Position numbers and translations under genes: made by a program. Source: Sphingobacterium spiritivorum ATCC 33861 (lineage in GTDB: Bacteria > Bacteroidota > Bacteroidia > Sphingobacteriales > Sphingobacteriaceae). From it: a stretch of DNA of 64,000 nucleotides. Below the pieces are notes generated by a model. The model saw only the letters and a program-made list of their open reading frames with translations. It was not told the DNA's origin and ran no database searches. Shown in pieces: positions 27,692 through 36,060 of this stretch. The stretch covers positions 868,001 to 932,000 of the forward strand of contig NZ_GL379771.1 of the NCBI RefSeq assembly GCF_000143765.1. Direction: 5' to 3'. Positions within the stretch are counted from its first letter, which is position 1, and every line of letters begins with the position of its first letter.

Positions 27692-28792
27692 TTATTTAAC
27701 GGTTGAAAAAGCATAGGTTGATTTTGTATGATATACCTCATCCGGCCGAAGCACAGTTGAAGGAAAGTTTGCATGGTTGGGGCTGTCCGGAAAATGTTGT
27801 GTTTCTAAACAAAATGCGGATCTGTAAACATCCTTACCGTTTCTGAGCATGTTTTTTTCCTGCATGAAATTGCCGGAATAAAACTGCAATCCGGGTTCAC
27901 TGGTATAGATTTGCATTTGTATTCCGGAATCTGTACTTTTTATGGTTGCCACCGGCCCGTCAGTTTTTTTACTAAGAACGAAGTTATGGTCATATCCTTT
28001 GCCGAAGCTCAACTGTTCGTTTTTTTTGTCTATGTCAGCTCCTATTTTTTTCTGCTTTCTGAAATCAAAAGCTGTTCCTCCCACATATGACAGCTCTCCG
28101 GTAGGAATTAATGAGCTGTCCACAGGCGTATACTGATCCGCATCTATCTGAAGGACATGATTCAGAATACTACCGGATCCGTTCAGATTGAAGAAAGCAT
28201 GATTGGTGAGATTCACGACTGTGGTTTTATCAGTTGTCGCTTCATACTCCATCGTCAGCTCATTATGATTCGTAAGGGTATATATCACTTTGACCGTCAG
28301 ATTTCCGGGAAAGCCATTATCCAGATCCTGTGAAACCAGTGTACAGATAAGTGTGCTGTCACCAACTTTTTCGAGGTTCCATTTCTTATATTGAAATCCT
28401 GTTTTTCCACCGTGCAATGTATTCAGACCATTATTGATCGTCAATTGGTAGTCTTTACCCTCAAGTGAAAATTTACCTTTATTAATCCGGTTTCCATACC
28501 GGCCTATTGTTGCTCCGAAATAAGGTTCAGTAGCTGTGTCATAATCTGCAGGATCTTCGAATCCAATCACGACATCTACAGGATTTCCATCTTTATCAGG
28601 TACCAGCAGACTCATAATTCTTGCACCGTTTTCGCAGAATTTGGCCGTCATCCCTTTATTATTTGCCAGCGTAAACACCTGATATAATGAATCCTGCACA
28701 TTCACCTGCTCTTTTGTGCGTTTATCTGTTGTGGATTGACAACTTAACAAAGTTCCGATAGTAAGTACAAACAATGTGATGGTGATTTTCAT
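27692..28792 (-). CDS. galM: Aldose 1-epimerase (galactose mutarotase), lipoprotein
   Basis: 366-residue epimerase that interconverts alpha and beta sugar anomers. It carries a lipoprotein signal (LLSC, Cys18), so it acts in the periplasm or at the membrane, not in the cytosol. Motifs: GATIGRYGNRI, NTLHGG, TNHAFFNLNG (catalytic His), GYDHNFVL and the catalytic Glu in CLETQHFPDSPNH. It is the first gene of an operon with the GH2 hydrolase. A 12-base inverted repeat stands just upstream. Confidence 0.9.
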   Translation of the reverse strand: MKITITLFVLTIGTLLSCQSTTDKRTKEQVNVQDSLYQVFTLANNKGMTAKFCENGARIMSLLVPDKDGNPVDVVIGFEDPADYDTATEPYFGATIGRYGNRINKGKFSLEGKDYQLTINNGLNTLHGGKTGFQYKKWNLEKVGDSTLICTLVSQDLDNGFPGNLTVKVIYTLTNHNELTMEYEATTDKTTVVNLTNHAFFNLNGSGSILNHVLQIDADQYTPVDSSLIPTGELSYVGGTAFDFRKQKKIGADIDKKNEQLSFGKGYDHNFVLSKKTDGPVATIKSTDSGIQMQIYTSEPGLQFYSGNFMQEKNMLRNGKDVYRSAFCLETQHFPDSPNHANFPSTVLRPDEVYHTKSTYAFSTVK

Positions 28793-28818
28793 GGGTTAGC
28801 CGTTTGTATTATCATAAT

Positions 28819-28849
28819 AATATGTATGTCGGTTCCTGACATACATATT
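28819..28849. promoter_or_regulatory. Perfect 12-base inverted repeat upstream of galM-GH2
   Basis: AATATGTATGTC (28819-28830) and GACATACATATT (28838-28849) separated by GGTTCCT, 27 bases before the galM start. It may be an operator for a dimeric regulator of the sugar operon, or a hairpin in the leader. No standard -7 box is visible close to it. Confidence 0.5.
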
Positions 28850-28924
28850 GTTTTTCAAAGGTATCTGTATATAAAAATAGTTCTAAAATTTCTATATACA
28901 CACATATAGCGTATATCTATTCTG

Positions 28925-28980
28925 TGACAAATAATCAACTCCCCAACGGAGAAGTCAGTAGAGTTGATTATTTTTTGTCA
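28925..28980 (-). terminator. Hairpin downstream of the YiaA-like gene
   Basis: Arms TGACAAATAATCAACTC (28925-28941) and a matching right arm at 28961-28980, with a small bulge of extra T. It lies 64 bases past the stop of the minus-strand gene. The rest of 28793-29043 is AT-rich and holds only this and the inverted repeat at 28819. Confidence 0.5.
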
Positions 28981-29043
28981 GGAAGCATGTTTCAAAATCT
29001 ATTCTTTCTCACACGATATATAAGTAAGAATAGGTAGTAATTA

Positions 29044-29463
29044 TTAGAAATTCGGATCCTGATTATCCTGTTTCTTCGCCAGTTGCTGACTGTCTCTTGT
29101 ATTTTTTTGTACAGCAATAGCACCAAATAGAGCTAATAAAAAGGAGAAGGCATAAAATCCTTTTTCACTCGGAAGCAGGGTTGCATTCCAAAGCCCGATG
29201 GTCAGTAATACAATGGCGAGAATAGTCGAAAACCAGCTAAGTCCGTAATAAATATCTGTAACCGGAATATTTTCCAGTCTGTCCCGTACACTCTTCTGAA
29301 CGGAGATAACAGCAAAAAGTCCGAACATTAAAACAGTGAAATAATAGCCTTTTTCATTTAACAGCATTTCAGCTCTCCATAGTCCGATAAGAAAGCCGGC
29401 AATTCCTGCTGCCAGAGCAATCCAGGAAGCAGCAATAAATGCACTTGATGGTTTTTGATTCAT
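29044..29463 (-). CDS. YiaA/YiaB-type inner-membrane protein
   Basis: 139-residue protein with four membrane helices arranged as two copies of the YiaAB two-helix unit: the first around [20 protein letters not shown], with [20 protein letters not shown], and the second around [20 protein letters not shown], with [20 protein letters not shown]. Each repeat is followed by a conserved QKxxRD loop. Function unknown. It stands alone. Confidence 0.82.
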   Translation of the reverse strand: MNQKPSSAFIAASWIALAAGIAGFLIGLWRAEMLLNEKGYYFTVLMFGLFAVISVQKSVRDRLENIPVTDIYYGLSWFSTILAIVLLTIGLWNATLLPSEKGFYAFSFLLALFGAIAVQKNTRDSQQLAKKQDNQDPNF

Positions 29464-29594
29464 ATAGTTGTATAATTGATTTGTAGTAAATTTCTAAACA
29501 AAGGGTTTCTTCTTAATTATAAATGGCTGATATATAAACGTCCAATATAAAGAATTTATTTTCTCCCTGCTATTCCTTAAATTCAAATTATAAA

Positions 29595-30173
29595 CTATTT
29601 TGCTCTTTTATTTTCAGTGGCTAAAGAGATTGTTTCTTCGATTCGCCTTTGTCTGGTTTCCGGTCTTTTCGCATTATAGATCCATTTCAAAATTTCTTTT
29701 TTTGAAGTTCGCGAAAAGCTTTCCCAATTTTTATATGCTTCTTTATTGATAAGAAAAGCATGCTCCAAATCCGGAGGGATCAACAGGTTCTCCGCATTAT
29801 CTGATGCATCCCACATACCATTTTTCCTGGCCATATCAACCACTTCCAAACCAGCATCCGTCATCAGATTCTGCTCAATCAGCAATGCAATTTTCTTCTT
29901 ATTTACAGCGCTCCAGTTGCTCTTCGCTTTCCTTTTGGAAAAAAACTGAAAGCATCCATCCGGTTCCCGTTTTTTCTTGAGACTGTCAATCCACCCATAA
30001 CAAAGTGCCTCTTCCACTGCTTCAGAGTACAGCACACTTCGTACAGCAGACTCTTTTCTGAAAACCACAAGCCACACCGAATCAGCGGCCTGATGATTAT
30101 CCGCGAGCCACTGGCGCCATTCTGCCCTCGATTTAGCATATATCACCTTAACTCCATTTCTGATTTCTTCCAT
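29595..30173 (-). CDS. YdeI/OmpD-associated family protein
   Basis: 192-residue soluble protein of the YdeI family: WLVVFRKES, the SEAVEEALCYGWIDS segment, FQFFSKRKAKSNWSAVNKKK, and a C-terminal helical pair (EAYKNWESFSRTSKKEI, AKRPETRQRRIEETI). In some bacteria YdeI-type proteins are linked to peptide resistance through OmpD, but the biochemical role is unknown. The frame extends to 30209; the ATG at 30173 (MEEIRNG) is the likely start. Confidence 0.8.
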   Translation of the reverse strand: MEEIRNGVKVIYAKSRAEWRQWLADNHQAADSVWLVVFRKESAVRSVLYSEAVEEALCYGWIDSLKKKREPDGCFQFFSKRKAKSNWSAVNKKKIALLIEQNLMTDAGLEVVDMARKNGMWDASDNAENLLIPPDLEHAFLINKEAYKNWESFSRTSKKEILKWIYNAKRPETRQRRIEETISLATENKRAK

Positions 30174-30291
30174 AGCATAGCATCGTTTATTTAGAACTCC
30201 CGAAAGCAAACCACCTTCATTTACAAGATCTTACCAACTAAACTTACACAAAAAACCGGCTCCGAACAATCTTTATTCATAAATGTGACTG

Positions 30292-32688
30292 TTACAGAAG
30301 CACTTTGACACCCAAAGAGATATTCCGACCCGGAAGAGGTGCAAGATATTTTAAAAAGGAATTCTGGGGTCTGGCTTCTACGTTCAGCAGATTATTACCA
30401 TTCGCATAGCATTCTACTGTCTGTCCCATAAACTTCAATCTATATCCGACTCGTCCCGCAAGCAGAGAATAAGCTGGCATTGGAGGCTCCGGATTTATAT
30501 TTTTCCCTAAATAACGTTGTTTCAGATAGCGGTCAAAGGATGCATGAAAAAAGATCTTATCTAACTGCAGCGATCCTGCAAGACCGTATCGGCTTGTAGG
30601 AAGATTTGGCATATAATCCCCTTCAGCCCATTTACGCATATTATCATCTGCTGTATTTTCATTTTTGACCAGATCAAAGAAAGAGGATATCTCCCACGTT
30701 CTGTCCTTAGTCCAGGAATCTTTGTAGCTTAACTCAGCTTCCCAACCTGAAATTTTCGTATCGGAAGATCTCCATTCCTTGACCAGAAAACCTCCGGACC
30801 GGGATATTCCGGTATGTGCCAGATAAAGGTAATTGTCAAACGTTGTTTCATAATATGTTGCACTCACCTGAAAACCGTACCCCTGCCAACCGGCTCCGAA
30901 TTCATAGGTTTTAGCAACCTCTTTTGGTAATCTGTCGTCTCCGTTTTCTTCAATCATAATTGCGAAATGATCATTGCCTGCGTAAAGTTCATTTACGTCA
31001 GGTGCCCGTTCAGCATGATTGTAGGATAATTTAAGAAAAGCTGTTTTCAAAATATTCCAGCGCAGATCAGCAGAAAAATGATTCAGATCAAAATTCCGGT
31101 CGGAAAGCTTTCCTCCTGCCATCCCGCGACTCGTTTTATATCCGGCATCATGTTCTGCCCGCCGTACGACCCAATCATGTCTGTACCCCAGATTCAACAG
31201 TACGGGTTGGAAAGTAAATTGCTGCAGGGTAAATGCGCCAACCTCCCGGCTCCAATTATTGGGTAAATATCTTTGTGCCCCCGTTCCATCAATTTTTAAA
31301 AAGGAAAAATCTATTCCACTGGTTCCTTTCCAGAATTTTTTAATCTGATGTTCCATATCTGTTCGGAAAGCGTGTCTGGTGCTGTTGAATTTATTGACCT
31401 GGTATATTCCCACCAATTCTCTGTCATCAGATCGCTGCATCATATAATTGAGTTTCCAGGCGGATATAATAGAAGAATCAGCCCGATAAGCTGTTTCAAA
31501 AAGTGCACTGTGAGCCAGAGCCCTTGTATTGATCGGTGCATAGTCTGGCATTGGCACCACCACATCGTGTGAATGCTTCGGTTTACTTGTCATCGCAAAT
31601 CCCGGAATTCCATAATATCCCTCCAATGCACGGTAGCCTAAGCCTATCCGCCACCGATCCTGAATATAACTCGTTCCGATATTTATCGCCCGGCTCTCCG
31701 CATGGCTGTTGGGCATGATCCCTCTGGTCACGGGTGCATAATCCGAAATCCCATGTACTAAAGTCGTCGAAAGAGGAGTATTGGGATCTTGTCCAGGTAT
31801 ATATTTGTCGTTTGAGGGGTTAGGCATGCGTTCGGTACCGATTACAGAATGGGATTCAAAAGTATAGAGATCTGCTTCCGAAAGCCCCCATTTGGGGTCA
31901 TTCATATGATCCAGCACAAACTGGCTGAGGTAAGGATAGAGACTCAAGTTGCGAATAGTCTCTCTGTCTACATGAACCTGTGCCATTGTTTCGGTCAGGT
32001 GGTCAATCCGCGGATCATACGCTATCGGAGCTTTAGTATTTCCCGGAATTTTAAGATTATTATGATGTTGATTCATTCCCCCCAAATGCCAGGCCCATTT
32101 TTTTCCGAGATTACCGTTGATATCGACTGCTTGTCTGTTTCCGCTATTTGTACCCGCTTCCACCGTGACCCGCCCTCCAAAAGGCTGTGCAAATAATGTC
32201 GCAGGAATTGTGTTATCATGCATGTCCACAGCTCCTCCGATTGCCTTGCCTCCATAGAGCACGCTCGCACTGCCTTTGTACACGTCTATTCCCAGTAAAT
32301 TATCCATGTCAACATTGCTGTTCAGATTGGGACTTATACCGGACAGATCATTGTAAGATAATCCGTTAGTAAGGATTTTGACACGATTTCCACTCAGACT
32401 TCTGATCATTGGCGCTCCAGAATTCGGGCCGAAGTTCGCATTCTGTACTCCGGGAACACGGCTTAAGGTTTCACCCAGCGTCTTTGCCTGTAATATATCC
32501 AGATCTTTACGCCCGAGTTCAGACACATTTCCCTTTGAGGATTTACTTCCTGTTACAATAGCTGTGGGTAGATTGATCTTTTTCAGACTATCAGGAGTGA
32601 CTTTTCCCTGCGCCTGGAGACAGGGAACATAAAATATACCTGTGCATAGAATAAGTACTAACGGAATGCGATAGTGAAGCGATTTCAT
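30292..32688 (-). CDS. TonB-dependent receptor, ZnuD-like
   Basis: 798-residue outer-membrane receptor: signal peptide (about 1-27), plug domain (LGETLSRVPGVQNANFGP, APMIRSLSGNRVKIL, VLYGGKAIGGAVD) and a 22-strand-type barrel ending in LGVKVLL. Segments of the order seen in Neisseria zinc receptor ZnuD are present: YYGIPGFA followed by a His-rich stretch (KPKHSHD), then YNHAERAPDVNELYAGND and LPKEVAKTYEFGAGW. Other His-rich pieces (NQHHNN) also suit metal uptake. Zinc is inferred, not shown. The promoter overlaps a palindrome at 32743-32763, and a lipoprotein gene diverges from it. Confidence 0.82.
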   Translation of the reverse strand: MKSLHYRIPLVLILCTGIFYVPCLQAQGKVTPDSLKKINLPTAIVTGSKSSKGNVSELGRKDLDILQAKTLGETLSRVPGVQNANFGPNSGAPMIRSLSGNRVKILTNGLSYNDLSGISPNLNSNVDMDNLLGIDVYKGSASVLYGGKAIGGAVDMHDNTIPATLFAQPFGGRVTVEAGTNSGNRQAVDINGNLGKKWAWHLGGMNQHHNNLKIPGNTKAPIAYDPRIDHLTETMAQVHVDRETIRNLSLYPYLSQFVLDHMNDPKWGLSEADLYTFESHSVIGTERMPNPSNDKYIPGQDPNTPLSTTLVHGISDYAPVTRGIMPNSHAESRAINIGTSYIQDRWRIGLGYRALEGYYGIPGFAMTSKPKHSHDVVVPMPDYAPINTRALAHSALFETAYRADSSIISAWKLNYMMQRSDDRELVGIYQVNKFNSTRHAFRTDMEHQIKKFWKGTSGIDFSFLKIDGTGAQRYLPNNWSREVGAFTLQQFTFQPVLLNLGYRHDWVVRRAEHDAGYKTSRGMAGGKLSDRNFDLNHFSADLRWNILKTAFLKLSYNHAERAPDVNELYAGNDHFAIMIEENGDDRLPKEVAKTYEFGAGWQGYGFQVSATYYETTFDNYLYLAHTGISRSGGFLVKEWRSSDTKISGWEAELSYKDSWTKDRTWEISSFFDLVKNENTADDNMRKWAEGDYMPNLPTSRYGLAGSLQLDKIFFHASFDRYLKQRYLGKNINPEPPMPAYSLLAGRVGYRLKFMGQTVECYANGNNLLNVEARPQNSFLKYLAPLPGRNISLGVKVLL

Positions 32689-32720
32689 ATTATGTTGAGA
32701 AGTATGTTTAAATGATCATG

Positions 32721-32750
32721 CAAAAATATAAAAACAAATTTTAAATGCAA
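32721..32750 (-). promoter_or_regulatory. Promoter of the ZnuD-like receptor
   Basis: Minus-strand TATTTTTG (32728-32721) as -7 box and TTGC (32750-32747) as -33 box, 18-19 bases apart. The -33 element lies inside the palindrome, so a bound regulator would block this promoter. Confidence 0.6.
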
Positions 32751-32763
32751 CAATGTTGCTTTT
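32743..32763. promoter_or_regulatory. Palindromic operator GCAACA-A-TGTTGC
   Basis: Perfect 6-base arms GCAACA (32747-32752) and TGTTGC (32754-32759) around one A, extended to 10-base arms with a single mismatch by flanking AAA and TTT. It sits between divergent genes and overlaps the receptor's -33 box; a second small palindrome ATTGCAAT follows at 32765-32772. The form suits a Fur/Zur-type dimer site. The regulator is inferred. Confidence 0.6.
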
Positions 32764-32803
32764 TATTGCAATATATTCCTACCTTCGTCAAAAAATACAT
32801 TTT

Positions 32804-33910
32804 ATGAAACGCTACAATTACTCTAAATCCTTACTTTTTGCTTGCGCCACAGCCTTATTGCTGTCTACGTTTTCGGCCTGCAAAAAAGATGAAAAAACAC
32901 CTGATCCTCAGATTGAACTTCAATTACCTTCACAACTTTCCCTGCTTTATGGCGAAGAGAAAGATCTGACGTTGCCCGGCTCCTTAGCAGAACACGGGGA
33001 TGTCTCGCTGCGACTGGAATACGCTGAAACGGAGAATATTACGATTTCGGGAACAACCAAACTGCACGATAAACTAAGTCAGGCCTTCACCATCCAGAAG
33101 AATCAAAACAAGATTCACATTAACAGTAATGTTCTATACCCGAATGGAGTCGTTTCTATTAAGAACGGCATCAAAATTCCGGATACTTACAAAGTTACAG
33201 TGGTAGCTACTGCGGCTAACGGTACTCTAGTGGGCAGACAAACGGTGGGAATCAAGGTTTCTCCTGCCAAAGTGAGCATCAAAGGAGTCCAAAACAACGG
33301 CGAGACTCCCTTTTCCTATGTCTTATACAATGATAAAGGAGCTAGTTTTGAGTTGGATGCATTGAAAATACCCACTACCGGTACTTCCTGGTTCTTGCCA
33401 AAGCAGGAGAATGGAGATACGGCAGTCAGCATAGACGGCAATCATATCAAATTTGCCGTCACTGCCGGAGACCCTCACAAACAAGCTGAAAAAAAATATG
33501 ATCTTGCACCCGCTTTGCTAAAAGATGGATTTCCAGTTGCCTCAACTCCTTTCCAGGTTATATTTATTCCGCAAATCAAATTCTTCTTTGGGATGTATTA
33601 TCCGGAACACAACCTGACAATCAGGCTCAATCTGATTCATATTGGCTTATCTAACGGCTATGTGTCTACTGCTCCTACTTTATATCCGGATAAATACAAA
33701 TCTTCATTCAGTCTTGTTTCTGTAGAGAAGGATGGCAAAGCTTTTACGGATAGCAACAACACTTTTGCCGTTAATGCCTCTACCGGAGTAGTAACTGTCA
33801 AAAAAGATGATGCGTTGAAAGCGGGAAGTTATAAGTTTATAATCAAAGCGGTTACCACTACAGGCCTGACTTTTGAAACAGATCTGACATTAGCCATGTC
33901 TGGTGAATAA
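32804..33910 (+). CDS. Cell-surface lipoprotein divergent from ZnuD-like receptor
   Basis: 368-residue lipoprotein (lipobox FSAC, about Cys24) followed by an acidic/basic KKDEK linker and a beta-rich body with repeated Ig-like segments (GVVSIKNGIKIPDTYKVTV, AGSYKFIIKAVTTTGLTF). I do not recognise a named family. Divergence from a TonB receptor across a shared operator suggests a partner that captures the same ligand at the cell surface. The frame begins at 32753 inside the operator, but the ATG at 32804 with its signal peptide is the real start. A near-consensus -7 box TACCTTCG stands at 32780-32787. Confidence 0.72.
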   Translation: MKRYNYSKSLLFACATALLLSTFSACKKDEKTPDPQIELQLPSQLSLLYGEEKDLTLPGSLAEHGDVSLRLEYAETENITISGTTKLHDKLSQAFTIQKNQNKIHINSNVLYPNGVVSIKNGIKIPDTYKVTVVATAANGTLVGRQTVGIKVSPAKVSIKGVQNNGETPFSYVLYNDKGASFELDALKIPTTGTSWFLPKQENGDTAVSIDGNHIKFAVTAGDPHKQAEKKYDLAPALLKDGFPVASTPFQVIFIPQIKFFFGMYYPEHNLTIRLNLIHIGLSNGYVSTAPTLYPDKYKSSFSLVSVEKDGKAFTDSNNTFAVNASTGVVTVKKDDALKAGSYKFIIKAVTTTGLTFETDLTLAMSGE

Positions 33911-34068
33911 TAGTTAAGAATTGGTTTTGGTTAATTAATAGAAGATGGCGGTTTGTGCTTAGTGTCTTGATTACGGACATTAGGTACATCGTCATTTTCA
34001 GACCATTGGATACACACTGATTTTGAAAAGCAACCATATTCCGGCAATGATCTTTTAGAGATAAATTA

Positions 34069-34758
34069 TCACAAGGGTAAAGTGTCAAAGATGTAAAAAC
34101 CTGCAGATACGGCAAACGGGATCGTGACATTATCATACCCCTCACGGCTCAATGCCTCTGTCAGAGCTGTGATAATGGAAAGCAGTGCTAATACCAGCAG
34201 CTCCTGTCCCTGCAAAGGATACCGGAATATAAGGCAGGAAACCAACATAATCAAATAGGCACTGATAAAAAAGAAAAGGGAACCGACCATTGTCTTGTGT
34301 GCTCCCCTGATCTGATAAGCACCCAATGGCCATCGCTTTCCGCTCAATGCGGCAAGCGGATCACTAATCGCTAATATCAGAACCGGAAGATAGTAGTATA
34401 TCAACTGATTGTTCAGGAAGGTATAACTCAGATAGCAGCCATATACCGCAACCGGATACGCCAGACTGCCAACAGATCTCCGGTCAATAGCATGAATCGA
34501 CCGGAGTAAACGAAAATGCACAGAACATATCAGCAGAATGGTAAAAGAAGTACATAAAACTAAAACCCACCAATGATTATCCAGCATCAGTGGAAAAAGC
34601 AATGCCAATAGCCCGGTGCCTGCATGTACGATTTTACGGGTGAATTCAGCCCTTACTTTACAGCAGTGATATAACAGTTCTGCAACAGCAAACAGTGATA
34701 AAAAAAGTCCTGAAAGTATCAGTGCATTAACTATTCCTGTTTCCATATCTGTTAACAT
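34069..34758 (-). CDS. Dolichol/phytol kinase-like CTP-dependent kinase
   Basis: 229-residue protein with about seven membrane helices. The family of eukaryotic dolichol kinase, plant phytol kinase (VTE5) and yeast DAG kinase Dgk1 is seen in AEFTRKIVHAGTGLLALLFP, ISDPLAALSGKRWP, GAHKTMVGS and SREGYDNVTIPF. These enzymes phosphorylate a lipid alcohol, often with CTP. The acceptor here could be a polyprenol, phytol-like alcohol or diacylglycerol. It is the last gene of a four-gene operon and overlaps the CdsA-like gene by 7 bases; an internal ATG at 34746 would remove the overlap. Confidence 0.8.
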   Translation of the reverse strand: MLTDMETGIVNALILSGLFLSLFAVAELLYHCCKVRAEFTRKIVHAGTGLLALLFPLMLDNHWWVLVLCTSFTILLICSVHFRLLRSIHAIDRRSVGSLAYPVAVYGCYLSYTFLNNQLIYYYLPVLILAISDPLAALSGKRWPLGAYQIRGAHKTMVGSLFFFISAYLIMLVSCLIFRYPLQGQELLVLALLSIITALTEALSREGYDNVTIPFAVSAGFYIFDTLPL

Positions 34759-35480
34759 ATTATTCGCCCGAAATGAACTAAACCGAAAATCGACCCGGTG
34801 AAAATAAAACTGTCATAGCGGTCCAGTATCCCTCCATGTCCCGGAATCAGCCTGCTGTAATCTTTCGTTGCACAAAGTCGCTTATACCAGGACGCCAGTG
34901 CATCTCCGGCAAATGCACAGATACAAATCAATAAAGGTAAAATCAGGCTAAACCCATCAACAGTTTGCGCATGAGCAATAATAAGCAGGCCTGTTGCATA
35001 GCCTGCAATGCTCCCTCCGACTGTTCCCGCAGCAGTTTTATTCGGGCTGATCTTTGGCAATATCCTTCTTTTACCAAATAACTGTCCGAAGAGTTGCGAA
35101 AAGCCGTCAAACGTAAAAATAATGGTATAGATATACAGCAATTCTTCAGGAGTACTGCTGACAATAAACCTATAGAAACCAATAGCAATACCGATATAAA
35201 TAAGGATTGATCCTATACTGAAAATTACACCCCGGTTAGAACGCATGCCCACCAGAAGAAGCTCCACAAATCCAGCAAAGATGAGCCCCGATGCCAAAAA
35301 AATCATCAGCCCGGCCTGAATGCACCCGGCTGTAATAAGGATGATCAGTAAATAAAGAATATACTTAATCCACCGGGATCTTTTTTGCTCCGGATTGCTG
35401 CTTTTATTTAGTATTACAGTAAGCAGAGCACCAATTCCGAAAAATAAAACAACAATATAGATCAGGTTTAAAAACATCAT
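34752..35480 (-). CDS. Phosphatidate cytidylyltransferase-like (CdsA family)
   Basis: 242-residue integral membrane enzyme that makes CDP-diacylglycerol (or another CDP-lipid) from CTP. The CdsA signature is clear near the C-terminus: SWYKRLCATKDYSRLIPGHG followed by GILDRYDS. Upstream it has LFGKRRILPKISPNKTAAG. The open frame runs on to 35741, but the ATG at 35480 gives the four-base ATGA overlap with the preceding CDP-alcohol transferase and the first membrane helix, so it is chosen. Whether this is the housekeeping CdsA or a dedicated paralogue cannot be told; the odd neighbours favour a paralogue. Confidence 0.85.
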   Translation of the reverse strand: MMFLNLIYIVVLFFGIGALLTVILNKSSNPEQKRSRWIKYILYLLIILITAGCIQAGLMIFLASGLIFAGFVELLLVGMRSNRGVIFSIGSILIYIGIAIGFYRFIVSSTPEELLYIYTIIFTFDGFSQLFGQLFGKRRILPKISPNKTAAGTVGGSIAGYATGLLIIAHAQTVDGFSLILPLLICICAFAGDALASWYKRLCATKDYSRLIPGHGGILDRYDSFIFTGSIFGLVHFGRIIC

Positions 35481-36058
35481 TCCTTTGATTTGTTCCACAC
35501 GAATAAACTGCTTTTCACATTGGAGCGGAGTTTGGGCAGAATTGATACTAAAAGTAACTCTTCCATATAGGCCAGTAGACTGATGACCAGCATAATATAA
35601 AAGTAAATCGTACTTACTCCGAATATGAAAAATGTGAATATAAAAATACCCTGCACATATCCCGTCACTTTGTAGGACCAGAGGTGAAAACTCGGAAATC
35701 TGCGGAAACGGATCAAACTTACTAACTGAGGAAGCAGCCACATCCCGATAAGCAGACTGAATTCTATCCTATGCTCCATAACAAAAGATTTCTCCAGCAT
35801 TATCATTCCCGCAAAAGCCATAATGTAGGTACCGATATCGGCCAGAGAATCGAGTCTTGCACCGAATTCCGTTTGCAAACGAAATACACGGGCAATAAGG
35901 CCATCCAGAATATCCGTTATCAGATTGATGGACAGAAGTGTGATAAAAAGCGGTTTGTCTCCTACATATATTGCATAAATAATAAAAGGCAAAGCCAGTA
36001 TACGGTATATGGATAAGGCATTGGGCACATTCCATATGTTTTCTTTTTTAGTGTCCAT
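35477..36058 (-). CDS. CDP-alcohol phosphatidyltransferase
   Basis: 193-residue membrane enzyme that moves a phosphatidyl group from a CDP-lipid onto an alcohol. The full signature D-x2-DG-x2-AR-x8-G-x3-D-x3-D is present in DILDGLIARVFRLQTEFG followed by ARLDSLAD (about residues 49-74), and about five or six helices follow. It is probably of the PgsA/PssA type; the acceptor cannot be assigned. It starts 2 bases after the HMG-CoA reductase stop and overlaps the CdsA-like gene by 4 bases, so these genes are translated together. Confidence 0.88.
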   Translation of the reverse strand: MDTKKENIWNVPNALSIYRILALPFIIYAIYVGDKPLFITLLSINLITDILDGLIARVFRLQTEFGARLDSLADIGTYIMAFAGMIMLEKSFVMEHRIEFSLLIGMWLLPQLVSLIRFRRFPSFHLWSYKVTGYVQGIFIFTFFIFGVSTIYFYIMLVISLLAYMEELLLVSILPKLRSNVKSSLFVWNKSKE

Positions 36059-36060
36059 CG

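Noticed and set aside
28919..28980. Riboswitch-like structure before galM
   Set aside because: The long hairpin fits the terminator of the upstream minus-strand gene and lacks any known riboswitch core.
33858..34145. Minus-strand frame of 95 codons between the surface lipoprotein and the dolichol-kinase-like gene
   Set aside because: It overlaps two better supported genes and has no recognisable domain or start signal.
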